28,092 nucleotides of DNA from an uncultured Gammaproteobacteria bacterium. GTDB taxonomy: Bacteria; Pseudomonadota; Gammaproteobacteria; Rariloculales; Rariloculaceae. A model generated the notes under the pieces. The model saw nothing but the letters and a program-made list of their open reading frames with translations, ran no database searches and was not told the origin of the DNA. Shown in pieces: positions 7,880 through 15,463 of the stretch (position 1 is the stretch's first letter; each line of letters begins with the position of its first letter). The stretch is from contig CAMPKU010000017.1 in assembly GCA_946887385.1 (NCBI GenBank), positions 1 to 28,092 on the forward strand, written 5' to 3'. The translations under genes and the position numbers were made by a program.

Positions 7880-8212
7880 ATGGCGTCGAAAACCGCCCGC
7901 GCTGTGCTCGTCACATCGCTGCTGCTCCTGGCCGCGGCTCCGGCCCACGCGTTTCGCTGCGGCACGCGCATCATCACGCGCGGCGATCCCGCGGAGAAAA
8001 TGCTGCGCTTTTGCGGCGAGCCGGCATCCGTGCAGACGCGGGTTCAAACGCGCAGCTACGTGACCGACCTGGGCCGCGTGTTTCCGGGCGTGGTGGAAGA
8101 GGTGCTGATCGAGGAGTGGACCTACAACCTAGGCCCGCATCAGCTCATGCGCGTAGTGCGGCTCGAGAACGGCCTCGTTGCCGATATCAAGCATCTCGGT
8201 TACGGCTACTGA
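7880..8212 (+). CDS. Secreted DUF2845-type protein
   Basis: This is a 110-residue protein with a clear signal peptide (hydrophobic core VLVTSLLLLAAA, cleavage at AHA/F). The mature part begins FRCGTRIITRGDPAEKML, has a second Cys in RFCGEPAS, and ends with EWTYNLGPHQLMRVVRLENG. This is the pattern of small DUF2845 periplasmic proteins, whose function is unknown. The two Cys may form a disulfide. ATG 7880 is chosen because it starts the signal peptide; an in-frame ATG at 7844 adds a charged, unlikely extension. The 3' end overlaps the opposing gene by 26 bases. Confidence 0.85.
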   Translation: MASKTARAVLVTSLLLLAAAPAHAFRCGTRIITRGDPAEKMLRFCGEPASVQTRVQTRSYVTDLGRVFPGVVEEVLIEEWTYNLGPHQLMRVVRLENGLVADIKHLGYGY

Positions 8213-8492
8213 CCGGCGCGTCCGCCGCGGCGCGCAGTAGCGGCACCTGCTCCATCTCATAGCCGATCACTTCGTTCGTATACGGATCGTGGATCGGCTT
8301 GCCGCGGCGGAAACAGCCCGTGGTCCGCGTGGTGCGCTCGAACTCCTCTTCCGACTCCACGGGCTCGAGCGCGACCCGGCCGTCGGGCCGCCGCACCAAG
8401 CACTGCGCGCCTCGCCCGAGCTCGCCCGCGCGCCAGCGCCGCTCGTGAGCGTCGCTCAACACTACTGCGATGATTTCGACCGCACCGTCCAT
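8187..8492 (-). CDS. Small hypothetical protein
   Basis: This 101-residue protein is soluble, acidic in the middle (EPVESEEEFERT), and contains CFRRGKPIHDPYTNEVIGYE. It has no signal peptide and no recognised domain. It has an ATG start with a modest purine-rich region (ACGGGG) about 12 bases upstream. The composition looks like real coding sequence, unlike the Arg/Ala-rich shadow frames. Its last 26 bases overlap the end of the opposing DUF2845 gene. Function unknown. Confidence 0.6.
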   Translation of the reverse strand: MDGAVEIIAVVLSDAHERRWRAGELGRGAQCLVRRPDGRVALEPVESEEEFERTTRTTGCFRRGKPIHDPYTNEVIGYEMEQVPLLRAAADAPVSSRNRDA

Positions 8493-8580
8493 CGTCGTGC
8501 CCCGTTTTCGCCAGCTCGATTGGCAAGCAAACCACGTGCCAACGATGCCTCGTTAAGAAAAAACAAAGGCTTGCACGACC

Positions 8581-8609
8581 ACGGCGTGAGCGCCGTCACA
8601 GCGGCTGTG
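8581..8609. repeat. Two adjacent inverted repeats upstream of the bactofilin gene
   Basis: The first is ACGGCG (8581-8586), loop TGAG, CGCCGT (8591-8596). The second, starting at the next base, is CACAGC (8597-8602), one base, GCTGTG (8604-8609). The first could fold as a hairpin. The second has too small a loop to fold well and looks more like a dimeric operator. No T-run follows on the + strand. They lie about 80 bases before the bactofilin start and 90 bases upstream of the opposite gene. Confidence 0.5.
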
Positions 8610-8686
8610 CGACAAAATTTGCCACTCTGCTGCCATTCTCGTTCGCTCTTTTCGGGTACCTTGGCCGCTGCCGCCGGAGACACGTA

Positions 8687-9079
8687 ATGCTCAAGTTCAA
8701 GAGACGCATCCAGGACACCACCAAAGGACCCACGACCTACGTCGCGGCGTCGACGAAGATCGTCGGCACGGTGACGGGCCAGGGGGCCTACGTGTTCTGC
8801 GGCACGGTGGAAGGCGACTGCGACATCGACGGGCCGTTGACGCTGGCGGAAAGCGGCCGCTGGGTTGGCACCATGAAGGCCACGGACATCGTCGTCGCCG
8901 GCGTCGTCGAGGGTGACGTGGTCTCGAAACAGCGCGTCGAAATCTTGGGCAGCGCACGGGTGAGCGGCAGCCTGGCCGGCCACTCCATCGCCGTGGCCGA
9001 AGGCGCCGTGATAGAAGGCGAGATCAAAGTCACGAGCGGCGCGCCGCCGGTCACGTTCCAGGAAAAGCGCCAGCCTTGA
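8687..9079 (+). CDS. Bactofilin (polymer-forming cytoskeletal protein)
   Basis: This 130-residue protein is a bactofilin. Bactofilins are cytoskeletal proteins that polymerise without nucleotide into filaments at the inner membrane and often scaffold cell-wall or stalk-building enzymes. The central region (about residues 17-112) shows the regular Gly/Val/Ile pattern of a right-handed beta-helix: STKIVGTVTGQG, CGTVEGDCDIDGP, GVVEGDVVSKQRVEIL, GAVIEGEIKV. Short unstructured tails flank it, and length is typical. A Shine-Dalgarno (GGAG) lies 8 bases before the ATG. The usual M23 peptidase partner is not adjacent. Confidence 0.93.
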   Translation: MLKFKRRIQDTTKGPTTYVAASTKIVGTVTGQGAYVFCGTVEGDCDIDGPLTLAESGRWVGTMKATDIVVAGVVEGDVVSKQRVEILGSARVSGSLAGHSIAVAEGAVIEGEIKVTSGAPPVTFQEKRQP

Positions 9080-9085
9080 GCGGCT

Positions 9086-10066
9086 TCAGCTAGCGGCCTC
9101 GAGCTCCGCAAGCACGGTGCGATCGAGCCAACTGCGCAAGCGATAGTCCTCGAGAAACGCGCAGTGCCCGCCGTGCTGCATTACTTCCACCGAAAGCGCC
9201 GCCGGCGTCGCGAGATCGTCGAGGTCCGCGATCGGAATCACCGGATCGTCGGCCGCGGCGATCAGCTTGGCCGGCACGGCCAGGCCCGCCAGCGCGTTAC
9301 CCGTGATGGCATAGCCGTTCAGATACGCGTCGAGATCCGGAAAGCGGGCATAGCGCTTCGCGAAAAACTCCGTGGTCGCCGTCAACGTGGGGAAGCGGCG
9401 CAAGTTGCCGAAGTCGTAGAGCTCCGGAAAGCAGGCCGCTTTCGCGAGCAGGCTGCGGCGCCAGCGGCGTAGGAAGTACTGCCGGTAGATCCACAGGCCG
9501 TCCTCGAGCGCGCGCATCGTGCTCGCGGGGTGCAGCACCGGGCAGACGGCCACGACCTTCGCGAGCCGGATACCGGCCGCCGGTGCGCGCGCCGCGGCGC
9601 GCAGCGCAAAGTTGCCGCCGAGCGAATGGCCCACGAGAAAGGCACGCTCGGCCCGCGCGACGATGGCCGCCAGTGCGCCCACCACCTCGTCGATGCGGCA
9701 CGAATGGAACAGCTCGCGGTTCAGGGCGAACGTGTCCCCGTGGTCGCGGAAGTTCAAGCGGAACACCGCGTAGCCCGCGTCGTAGAGCAGGCCGCCGACG
9801 GACACTACGTAGCTCGCCGCGGCGCTGCCTTCCCACCCGTGCAGCAGCACCACAAGCCCTTTGGATTCACGCGCTTGCGCGCTGTAGTGGCCCAGCAAGC
9901 GGACGCCGTCGCCGCAGTCCACGATCTCGTCGCGGGATGCGGCCAGCAAGGCGGCCGCGCGCCGGCGCAGCCAGCGCTGCCGCCATGGCCAGCCGGCCAG
10001 CAGCGATTGCACGTGGCGGTGCCTCAAGCCCCGCGGCGGGTCGAATCGAGCCACAGCGTGCGGCAA
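9086..10066 (-). CDS. YheT-family alpha/beta hydrolase
   Basis: This 326-residue alpha/beta hydrolase belongs to the YheT/COG0429 group of cytosolic esterase-like enzymes of unknown substrate. It opens with the family signature FDPPRGLRHRHVQSLLA. It continues with the oxyanion strand VVLLHGWEGS, the nucleophile elbow GHSLGG, the acid region AADDPVIP, and the catalytic His in HGGHCAF. The start is TTG at 10066, backed by an AGAGGA ribosome-binding site 5 bases upstream; a GTG at 10054 is a weaker alternative. The gene is divergent from the GGDEF-EAL gene with 59 bases between them. Confidence 0.9.
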   Translation of the reverse strand: MPHAVARFDPPRGLRHRHVQSLLAGWPWRQRWLRRRAAALLAASRDEIVDCGDGVRLLGHYSAQARESKGLVVLLHGWEGSAAASYVVSVGGLLYDAGYAVFRLNFRDHGDTFALNRELFHSCRIDEVVGALAAIVARAERAFLVGHSLGGNFALRAAARAPAAGIRLAKVVAVCPVLHPASTMRALEDGLWIYRQYFLRRWRRSLLAKAACFPELYDFGNLRRFPTLTATTEFFAKRYARFPDLDAYLNGYAITGNALAGLAVPAKLIAAADDPVIPIADLDDLATPAALSVEVMQHGGHCAFLEDYRLRSWLDRTVLAELEAAS

Positions 10067-10071
10067 ACGCG

Positions 10072-10077
10072 TCCTCT
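10072..10077 (-). promoter_or_regulatory. Shine-Dalgarno site for the TTG start of the YheT-type gene
   Basis: AGAGGA on the minus strand ends 5 bases before the TTG at 10066. This is the main reason to prefer that codon over the GTG at 10054. Confidence 0.55.
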
Positions 10078-10125
10078 GTACTAGACTGCCTTAAGTTTGC
10101 AGGCCATCTCGATAACAATAACTAA

Positions 10126-12204
10126 ATGGCCGACCGAGTCGAGCCCACCATTATGCTCGCGACCTTCTTCAACTCGCCGCTGAAGCGCCGTTTCATGGCC
10201 GCAGTGCTCGCACTTGCGGGCTGCGTGCTCGCGGCGCTCGGCCTGCTCCTGTTCCTGTTGGCAGCGGGACGCTTGCCCGTGGCCGTGTTCGCCGTGCTCA
10301 CCTTGACTACCGTGGCCGCGGGTACCGCGGTGGCACTTTGGCTCGTGAACAAGGTGGTAGACCGCTTTTCCGCGCCGCTGCGCGCCGTAACGGCGTCGCT
10401 GCACAACGCCGCGAACGGCGAGCTCGACGCCACCGCGTTCGGCGCTACGGCGGAGCTGCGCGAGCTGGCCGCGGCCGTGAATGACATGAAGACCAACCTG
10501 CGCTCGAGCACCATCTCGCGCGACTACCTCGACCGGTTGCTGTCGAGCATGGGCGAGGCGCTGCTGATCACCGACGCCGGCGGCCGCGTCGAGCGGGCGA
10601 ACGCCGCCGCCGCCGAGCTGTTTGGCCAAGCCGAGACGGCGTTGATGGGCAAGCTCGCCGACGACTTGATTCTCTCCAACGATCGCCGGCGCGCCGAAGG
10701 CGTTGCGTCGCGCCCGCGCGAAGGCACGGTGCTTCGGCCCGACGGCACTACGGTGAGCGTTTCGTACACGGTGGCGAACGTTCTGCACGACGACGACGCG
10801 GTGCAGAGCAAGGTATATGCGGCGCACAACATCGACGAGCGCAAGCGCGTCGAGCAGCGAATCCGCTATCTCGCCCGCACCGATTCGCTCACGAAGATCG
10901 CCAACCGCATGCAGTTTCAGCACTTGCTGCAGCAGGCCATCGCGCGGGCGCGCCGCGGCCAACAGTACGTGGCGATGCTCTATCTCGACGTGGACCGCTT
11001 CAAAGACATCAACGATACGTTCGGTCACGCCGCGGGCGACACGAGCCTCGAGATCTTCGCGCGCCGCGTGCTCGCCGAGCTCGGCGAGAATTCGCACGCC
11101 GGCCGGTTGGCGGGCGACGAGTTCGCCGTGCTGCTCACGGGCTTCGAGCGGTTGGACGCCATGCAGCGGCACTTGAACGAGCTCGCGCCGCGCCTGCTCG
11201 CGGCCGCCGGCAAACCGTTCCAGGTGCACGGCGAGGAGATCTTCCTCACGGCGAGCATGGGGATCGCGATTTATCCGCGCGACGGCGACAACGTGATCGA
11301 TCTGATCCGCAACGCAGATGCGGCGCTCTACGAGGCGAAGAAGGCCGGCGGCAACTGCTTCGAGTTTTACTCGAGCGACATGAATACCGAGGCCGTCGAG
11401 CGGCTGATGCTGAAGAGCAAGCTGCGCCGCGCCTTCGAGCGCGACGAGCTGCGGCTGCACTACCAGCCGAAGTATCGGATTTCCAGCGGCCGCGTCGAAG
11501 GCGTCGAAGCGCTGTTGCGGTGGGATTTGCCGGAGCGCGGCATGGTGCTGCCGTCGGACTTCGTGCCGCTTGCCGAAGAGACGAATCTGATCCTGCAGCT
11601 CGGCGACTGGGTGCTGAACAAGGTGTGCGCCGACTATCGCGTGTGGCAACGCTCCGTGCCGTCGCCGTGCCGCGTGTCGCTGAATCTGTCCCTCCGGCAG
11701 CTTCAGCAGCGGCGCTTTCTGGACTCGGTGCGCGACACGTTTCGTGCGCACGGCGTCTCGCCCACCTCGCTCGAGCTCGAGATCACCGAAACCACGCTCA
11801 TGCAGGATCCCGAGCGCACGGTGCGGATTCTCGACGCGCTGTACGGCATGGGTCTGCATCTCGCAATCGACGACTTCGGCACCGGCTACTCGTCGCTATC
11901 CGCCCTGCAGCAGTTTCCGATCAGCACGCTGAAGATCGACCAATCGTTCGTTCGCGACGTGGCCATCGACCGCGACGATGCCGCCATTGTCGACGCCATC
12001 ATCAAGATGGGACACAGCTTGCGGCTCGAGGTGGTGGCCGAAGGCGTGGAGTCCGAAGCGCAGCTCGACTTCCTGCGCCGGCACGGCTGTGACTTTGCGC
12101 AAGGGCATTTGTTCGGCGACCCCATGACGGCCGACGATTTCTGCGAGCTTCTGCTCGCGGAATCGGCCGGCAGCGGCAAGTACCGGGCGCTGTTTGCGGT
12201 ATGA
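10126..12204 (+). CDS. Membrane PAS-GGDEF-EAL protein (c-di-GMP turnover)
   Basis: This 692-residue protein makes and/or degrades cyclic di-GMP. Two membrane helices (about 23-48 and 51-75) are followed by a HAMP-like linker (76-125) and a PAS domain (130-240). A GGDEF domain (about 245-415) and an EAL domain (about 430-685) complete it. The GGDEF active-site motif reads AGDEF (329-333), and the RxxD inhibitory site is missing (GENS at that place). The EAL domain looks complete: EAL at 461-463, NLSLRQ near 520, DDFGTGYSS at 582-590, LKID near 602 and EVVAEGVES near 634. Phosphodiesterase activity is therefore the safer prediction, with cyclase activity uncertain. ATG 10126 has no clear ribosome-binding site; ATG 10153 is an alternative. 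Confidence 0.93.
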   Translation: MADRVEPTIMLATFFNSPLKRRFMAAVLALAGCVLAALGLLLFLLAAGRLPVAVFAVLTLTTVAAGTAVALWLVNKVVDRFSAPLRAVTASLHNAANGELDATAFGATAELRELAAAVNDMKTNLRSSTISRDYLDRLLSSMGEALLITDAGGRVERANAAAAELFGQAETALMGKLADDLILSNDRRRAEGVASRPREGTVLRPDGTTVSVSYTVANVLHDDDAVQSKVYAAHNIDERKRVEQRIRYLARTDSLTKIANRMQFQHLLQQAIARARRGQQYVAMLYLDVDRFKDINDTFGHAAGDTSLEIFARRVLAELGENSHAGRLAGDEFAVLLTGFERLDAMQRHLNELAPRLLAAAGKPFQVHGEEIFLTASMGIAIYPRDGDNVIDLIRNADAALYEAKKAGGNCFEFYSSDMNTEAVERLMLKSKLRRAFERDELRLHYQPKYRISSGRVEGVEALLRWDLPERGMVLPSDFVPLAEETNLILQLGDWVLNKVCADYRVWQRSVPSPCRVSLNLSLRQLQQRRFLDSVRDTFRAHGVSPTSLELEITETTLMQDPERTVRILDALYGMGLHLAIDDFGTGYSSLSALQQFPISTLKIDQSFVRDVAIDRDDAAIVDAIIKMGHSLRLEVVAEGVESEAQLDFLRRHGCDFAQGHLFGDPMTADDFCELLLAESAGSGKYRALFAV

Positions 12205-12242
12205 TTTTCCGCAACAGAAGTCTATTTCCGCGAGGTGTACTC

Positions 12243-12599
12243 ATGAGAGCGCTCACGTCCTGTTTCGTGGCCGCCGTGGCGAGCAGCTACGCTTTAGTAG
12301 CGGCCGCGGCCTGCGAGAACCCGGCCGCCGTCGAGATCCCGGACGGCAAAACGTCGACGATGGACCAGATGCTGGCCGCACAAGCGCAGGTGAAGGCGTA
12401 CCAAACGGCGATGAACGAGTTCCTGGCGTGCATCGACTCGGAGCTCGCGGCAGAGGGCGAGCAGGCGCCCGAGGAATTCAAGTCGCTCATGGTGTCGCGG
12501 CACAACGCCGCCGTCGCCGAGATGGAAGGCGTGGCTGCGGCGTTCAACGACCAGATCCGAGCCTATAGGGACGCGAATCCGGCCCCGGCTGCGAATTAG
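12243..12599 (+). CDS. Small secreted hypothetical protein
   Basis: This 118-residue protein has a signal peptide (RALTSCFVAAVASSYALVAA, cleavage near AAA/CEN). Its mature part is helical and alternates acidic and Ala-rich segments, with two Cys (CENPA and FLACIDSE) that could pair. The Shine-Dalgarno GAGGTG lies 6 bases before ATG 12243; the longer reading from 12201 would begin inside the end of the preceding gene. No family was recognised. The final TAG overlaps the stop of the fourth psp gene on the other strand. Confidence 0.8.
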   Translation: MRALTSCFVAAVASSYALVAAAACENPAAVEIPDGKTSTMDQMLAAQAQVKAYQTAMNEFLACIDSELAAEGEQAPEEFKSLMVSRHNAAVAEMEGVAAAFNDQIRAYRDANPAPAAN

Positions 12600-12826
12600 G
12601 AGTCGAGGTCCTTGAACTGCTGCTTCAGGTCGTAACGCTCGTCGGTCACGATTCGTTCGAGCACGCGCACGCGTTCCTCGACCTTGTTGAGCCGCTCGAG
12701 CAGATCGGCGTTACCGGCATCGTCGCGGCGCGGCGTGGCGCTCTTGTGAACCAACGCCAACCTGATCAGCTTGAAGATCAGCACCAGAGCGACGAGCGCC
12801 AGCGCAAATTCAAAAGGGTGCATCAT
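12596..12826 (-). CDS. Fourth psp-operon membrane protein with PspC-like tail
   Basis: This 76-residue protein has one membrane helix (about 6-24, FALALVALVLIFKLIRLAL) and a coiled-coil-prone tail (about 42-74). The last 25 residues align with the end of PspC: RVRVLERIVTDERYDLKQQF against RLQRLEKFVTSNRYTLEREF. Architecture therefore resembles PspB (short helix plus coiled coil) but with a PspC-type end. The start lies 2 bases after the pspC stop, so it belongs to the psp operon and probably sits in the same inner-membrane complex. I do not recognise it as PspD or PspE. Confidence 0.8.
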   Translation of the reverse strand: MMHPFEFALALVALVLIFKLIRLALVHKSATPRRDDAGNADLLERLNKVEERVRVLERIVTDERYDLKQQFKDLDS

Positions 12827-12828
12827 CC

Positions 12829-13227
12829 CTATTCCTCGAGCTTACGAAACTCGCGCTCGAGCGTGTATCGATTCGACGTTACGAATTTCTCGAGCCGCTG
12901 GAGCCGCGCGTCGAGATCGCGAAACCGATAGCGTACGTTGGCCAACGTATCGTGCGGGTTCGACCGCACTTGCCGCTCTATGGGGTCGCTTTGCCTCGGC
13001 TCGGGCCCCGTGTAGGCGCGCACCGGCAACAGCAATCCCAAGCACAGATAGATGATGCAGATGATCGGGAAAGCGAAGAACGCTCCCACGGCCACGATGA
13101 CGCGCGTGACGGTGACGTCGAAGCCGAAGTACTCGGCTAAACCTGCGCACACGCCGAAGATCATGCCGCGCCGCGGATTGCGGTACAGCTTGTTGATCAA
13201 TCCGGGCTCGCGAAGTGGCTCGTTCAC
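12829..13227 (-). CDS. pspC: Phage shock protein C (PspC domain)
   Basis: PspC is an inner-membrane protein that senses envelope stress and, with PspB, draws PspA away from PspF. The 132-residue product has the domain signature LYRNPRRGMIFGVCAGLAEYFG followed by a membrane helix (IVAVGAFFAFPIICIIYLCLGLLLPV). A cytoplasmic tail ends in a coiled coil (LDARLQRLEKFVTSNRYTL). The GTG start at 13227 overlaps the pspB stop by GTGA. The frame is open to 13314, but that would lie inside pspB. Confidence 0.92.
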   Translation of the reverse strand: MNEPLREPGLINKLYRNPRRGMIFGVCAGLAEYFGFDVTVTRVIVAVGAFFAFPIICIIYLCLGLLLPVRAYTGPEPRQSDPIERQVRSNPHDTLANVRYRFRDLDARLQRLEKFVTSNRYTLEREFRKLEE

Positions 13228-13457
13228 TGCTTCTTTCTCCAGTCCACAACCTCGTTGTCGAGAATCGTCTCGAGCGCGTTCACGCGGCTCTGCATCGCTT
13301 GGCTCTCTTTCCAAAGATCCTCGAGCATCTTGTGCTCATCGTCGGACAGACCTTTCGTGGCCTTCCACTTCGTCGTGTAGTGCATGATCACGATGAAGGG
13401 CAAGACGAGCGTCATGAAGACGATCGCGAGCACGAAGACCGCAAGCGTTGCATTCAT
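13224..13457 (-). CDS. pspB: Phage shock protein B
   Basis: PspB is a small inner-membrane protein that works with PspC as the stress sensor. The 77-residue product has an N-terminal helix (VFVLAIVFMTLVLPFIVIMHY) and a cytoplasmic coiled coil (LEDLWKESQAMQSRVNALET). It ends in the family pattern ILDNEVVDWRKK, close to the classic LEAILDAEVPNW ending. I chose ATG 13457, 2 bases after the pspA stop. A TTG at 13463 would overlap that stop by 4 bases and add two residues. Confidence 0.92.
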   Translation of the reverse strand: MNATLAVFVLAIVFMTLVLPFIVIMHYTTKWKATKGLSDDEHKMLEDLWKESQAMQSRVNALETILDNEVVDWRKKQ

Positions 13458-13459
13458 AC

Positions 13460-14143
13460 TCAAGCCGGATCGTTGCCGCGTTTTGCGCCGGCACGCTTCG
13501 ACTTGAGCTCACGCAGCTCCGCCGCGACGGCGTCTTGAGTCTCGAGCTCCGAGAATTCGTCTTTGAGCGGCTTCTGTCTGCCCATGTCGAACGCTTCGAC
13601 GTGCGCTTCGATGTCGTCGATGCGCCGCTCGAACTGGTCGAAGCGAATCAGCGCGTCGTCCACGCGCGCGTTGTGCAGGCGCTTGCGCGCATCCAGCCGG
13701 CCCGTGGCCGTGCGCTGGCGCGACAGGATGGCCTGTTGCCGCGTCTTCGCGTCGACGAGCTTTTCCTCGAGCCGCACGACGTCGTCGTTGAGCTTGTCGA
13801 GGCCTTCGCCGAGCGCTTGATGCTGAGCACGCAGCGCGTTGGCGGCCGCGGTCACGCGCGCCTTCTCGGCGAGCGCGGCCTTGGCGAGATCGTCGCGGTT
13901 CTTGTCGAGCGCGAGCTCCGCCTTCGCCTGCCAGTCGCGCGCCTCGGCCTCCAGGTTCGCAAGCGACCGCGTGATCTCCTTGCGATCGGCGATGCCGCGG
14001 GCTGCCGTGGAGCGCACCTCGACGAGCGTGTCCTCCATTTCCTGGATCATGAGCCGCACGAGCTTTTCCGGATCCTCGGCCTTGTCGAGGATCGAGTTGA
14101 TGTTCGAGTTCACGATGTCCGTGAAGCGCGAGAAGATACCCAT
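13460..14143 (-). CDS. pspA: Phage shock protein A
   Basis: PspA (227 residues, ESCRT-III/Vipp1 superfamily) binds and inhibits PspF in resting cells and coats damaged inner membrane under stress. It starts MGIFSRFTDIVNSNINSILD, the amphipathic membrane-binding helix, then EDPEKLVRLMIQEMEDTLVE, and continues as a long coiled coil to the end. ATG 14143 matches the family start and has a GAGGG-type ribosome-binding site; an upstream start at 14179 would precede the conserved helix by 12 residues. A sigma-54 promoter lies just upstream. It is the first gene of pspA-pspB-pspC-orf4. Confidence 0.96.
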   Translation of the reverse strand: MGIFSRFTDIVNSNINSILDKAEDPEKLVRLMIQEMEDTLVEVRSTAARGIADRKEITRSLANLEAEARDWQAKAELALDKNRDDLAKAALAEKARVTAAANALRAQHQALGEGLDKLNDDVVRLEEKLVDAKTRQQAILSRQRTATGRLDARKRLHNARVDDALIRFDQFERRIDDIEAHVEAFDMGRQKPLKDEFSELETQDAVAAELRELKSKRAGAKRGNDPA

Positions 14144-14180
14144 GGCGTTCCGCCCTCTAGTTGTGAGTGCGCAGCTCAAA

Positions 14181-14195
14181 GCAGAATCCGTGCCA
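14181..14195 (-). promoter_or_regulatory. Sigma-54 (-24/-12) promoter of the psp operon
   Basis: The minus strand reads TGGCACGGATTCTGC. The -24 element TGGCAC is a perfect match. The -12 element CTGC differs from TTGC by one base, and the GG and GC pairs are exactly 10 bases apart as required. Transcription would start near 14170, giving a leader of about 26 bases to pspA. This fits the known sigma-54/PspF control of psp genes. Confidence 0.85.
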
Positions 14196-14280
14196 GACTC
14201 TTTCGCCGCCGCTAAGTCGTTGACGCACTTTTGTTTTGCTTCTTTTTTCGGCGGCCGGCACCTGGGCGTGAGTTTGATAC

Positions 14281-14299
14281 TAGGCTAAGATTTCGCCTA
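14281..14299. promoter_or_regulatory. Candidate PspF upstream activating site
   Basis: An inverted repeat, TAGGC (14281-14285), nine bases, GCCTA (14295-14299), lies about 95 bases upstream of the -24 element and just before pspF. That is a normal distance for a sigma-54 activator site, and PspF in enterobacteria binds between the two divergent genes and represses itself. A T-rich stretch (14229-14249) between site and promoter could be an IHF-bend region. The assignment is inference from position and symmetry. Confidence 0.45.
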
Positions 14300-14321
14300 A
14301 ACGACTAACAGTTGGTGCCTC

Positions 14322-15374
14322 TTGGCCAGCGCTGCCGCGACGACTCCCGAAAGCATCGGTTTGATTGGCGAAGCGCCGGCCTTTTCGGCCATGCTCGAGC
14401 ATGTGTCGCGGGCCGCCAAGCTCGTGAAGCCCGTGCTCGTGATCGGCGAGCGCGGCACGGGCAAGGAGCTCATCGCGTCGCGCCTGCACTATCTATCGCC
14501 GCGCTGGGAGCAGCCGCTCGTCAAGGTGAACTGCGCGGCGCTCACGGAGTCGCTGCTCGAGTCGGAGCTGTTCGGCCACCAAGCCGGCGCGTTCACGGGC
14601 GCCACGCGCACGCATATCGGCCGCTTCGAGCAAGCCAACGGCGGCTCCCTCGTGCTCGATGAGCTCGGCACCATCCCGCCGCGTATGCAAGAGAAGATTC
14701 TGCGCGTCATCGAGTACGGCGAGTTTCAGCGCGTCGGCGGCTCCGACACGATTCGCACGGACGTGAGAATCGTCGGCGCGACGAACGAGCACTTGCCCAG
14801 GCTCGCCGAGATCGGCCGCTTCCGCGCCGACCTGCTCGATCGGCTCGCATTCGACGTGATCCACGTGCCGCCGCTGCGCGCGCGCCCCGAGGACATCCAC
14901 ACGCTGGCGTACCACTTCGCCGTGAACGTCACCAAGGAGCTGCGACGGCCGTTCTTCCCGGGCTTTACGGCCGACGCGAAAGCCGCGCTGCTCGGCTACG
15001 GCTGGCCAGGCAACGTGCGCGAGCTCAAGAACGCCGTCGAGCGCAGCGTCTACCGCAGCGAGCCGCCGGACCAGCCGATCAACGACATTCTTTTCGATCC
15101 GTTTGCATCGCCGTTCAACCCGCCTCCGCCGCCCGACGCCGAAGAGGAACGCGCGTTCCCGGCAGCCGCGGGCGCTGCAATGGATCACGGCGTGCCCGCC
15201 GATTTTCGCGCGGCCGTTGCCGACTTCGAGCGGCAAGTGCTGCGGCGCGCGCTCGAGCGCGCGCAGTTCAAGCAAACGGTGGCCGCAAAGGTGCTGGGTT
15301 TGAGCTACCACCAGTTTCGCAGTTTGCTGCGTAAGCACGGGCTCGCTAAACAAGCCTCCGACAACGGCGACTGA
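14322..15374 (+). CDS. pspF: PspF, sigma-54 activator of the phage shock genes
   Basis: This 350-residue enhancer-binding protein has no receiver domain, as in PspF. It shows Walker A GERGTGKE (42-49), the sigma-54 contact loop GAFTGA (89-94), Walker B LVLDEL (110-115), and arginine-finger region [12 protein letters not shown] near 168. A C-terminal Fis-type helix-turn-helix ([20 protein letters not shown], about 325-344) completes it. The sequence closely follows enterobacterial PspF, e.g. [18 protein letters not shown] and WPGN(V/I)RELKN. The start appears to be TTG at 14322; the ribosome-binding site is weak, which fits a protein kept at low level. A Pro/Ala-rich linker of about 50 residues before the HTH is longer than I would expect. 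Confidence 0.94.
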   Translation: MASAAATTPESIGLIGEAPAFSAMLEHVSRAAKLVKPVLVIGERGTGKELIASRLHYLSPRWEQPLVKVNCAALTESLLESELFGHQAGAFTGATRTHIGRFEQANGGSLVLDELGTIPPRMQEKILRVIEYGEFQRVGGSDTIRTDVRIVGATNEHLPRLAEIGRFRADLLDRLAFDVIHVPPLRARPEDIHTLAYHFAVNVTKELRRPFFPGFTADAKAALLGYGWPGNVRELKNAVERSVYRSEPPDQPINDILFDPFASPFNPPPPPDAEEERAFPAAAGAAMDHGVPADFRAAVADFERQVLRRALERAQFKQTVAAKVLGLSYHQFRSLLRKHGLAKQASDNGD

Positions 15375-15463
15375 GCCGCGAGCCTGCCGGCTCGAACCTG
15401 CGTGGTAAGATTTCGGCCCGCCTTCGTTTTCGGACAGCATTCTTGTCGAGGCAGACGTCATCC

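Noticed and set aside
10081..11859. Minus-strand open frame of 592 codons opposite the GGDEF-EAL gene
   Set aside because: It is a shadow of the opposite strand: low complexity, rich in His, Arg and Val, with no domain.
14221..14260. T-run plus GC-rich stretch as an intrinsic terminator
   Set aside because: The T-run comes before the GC-rich part on the + strand, no stable stem directly precedes it, and it lies between two divergent genes.
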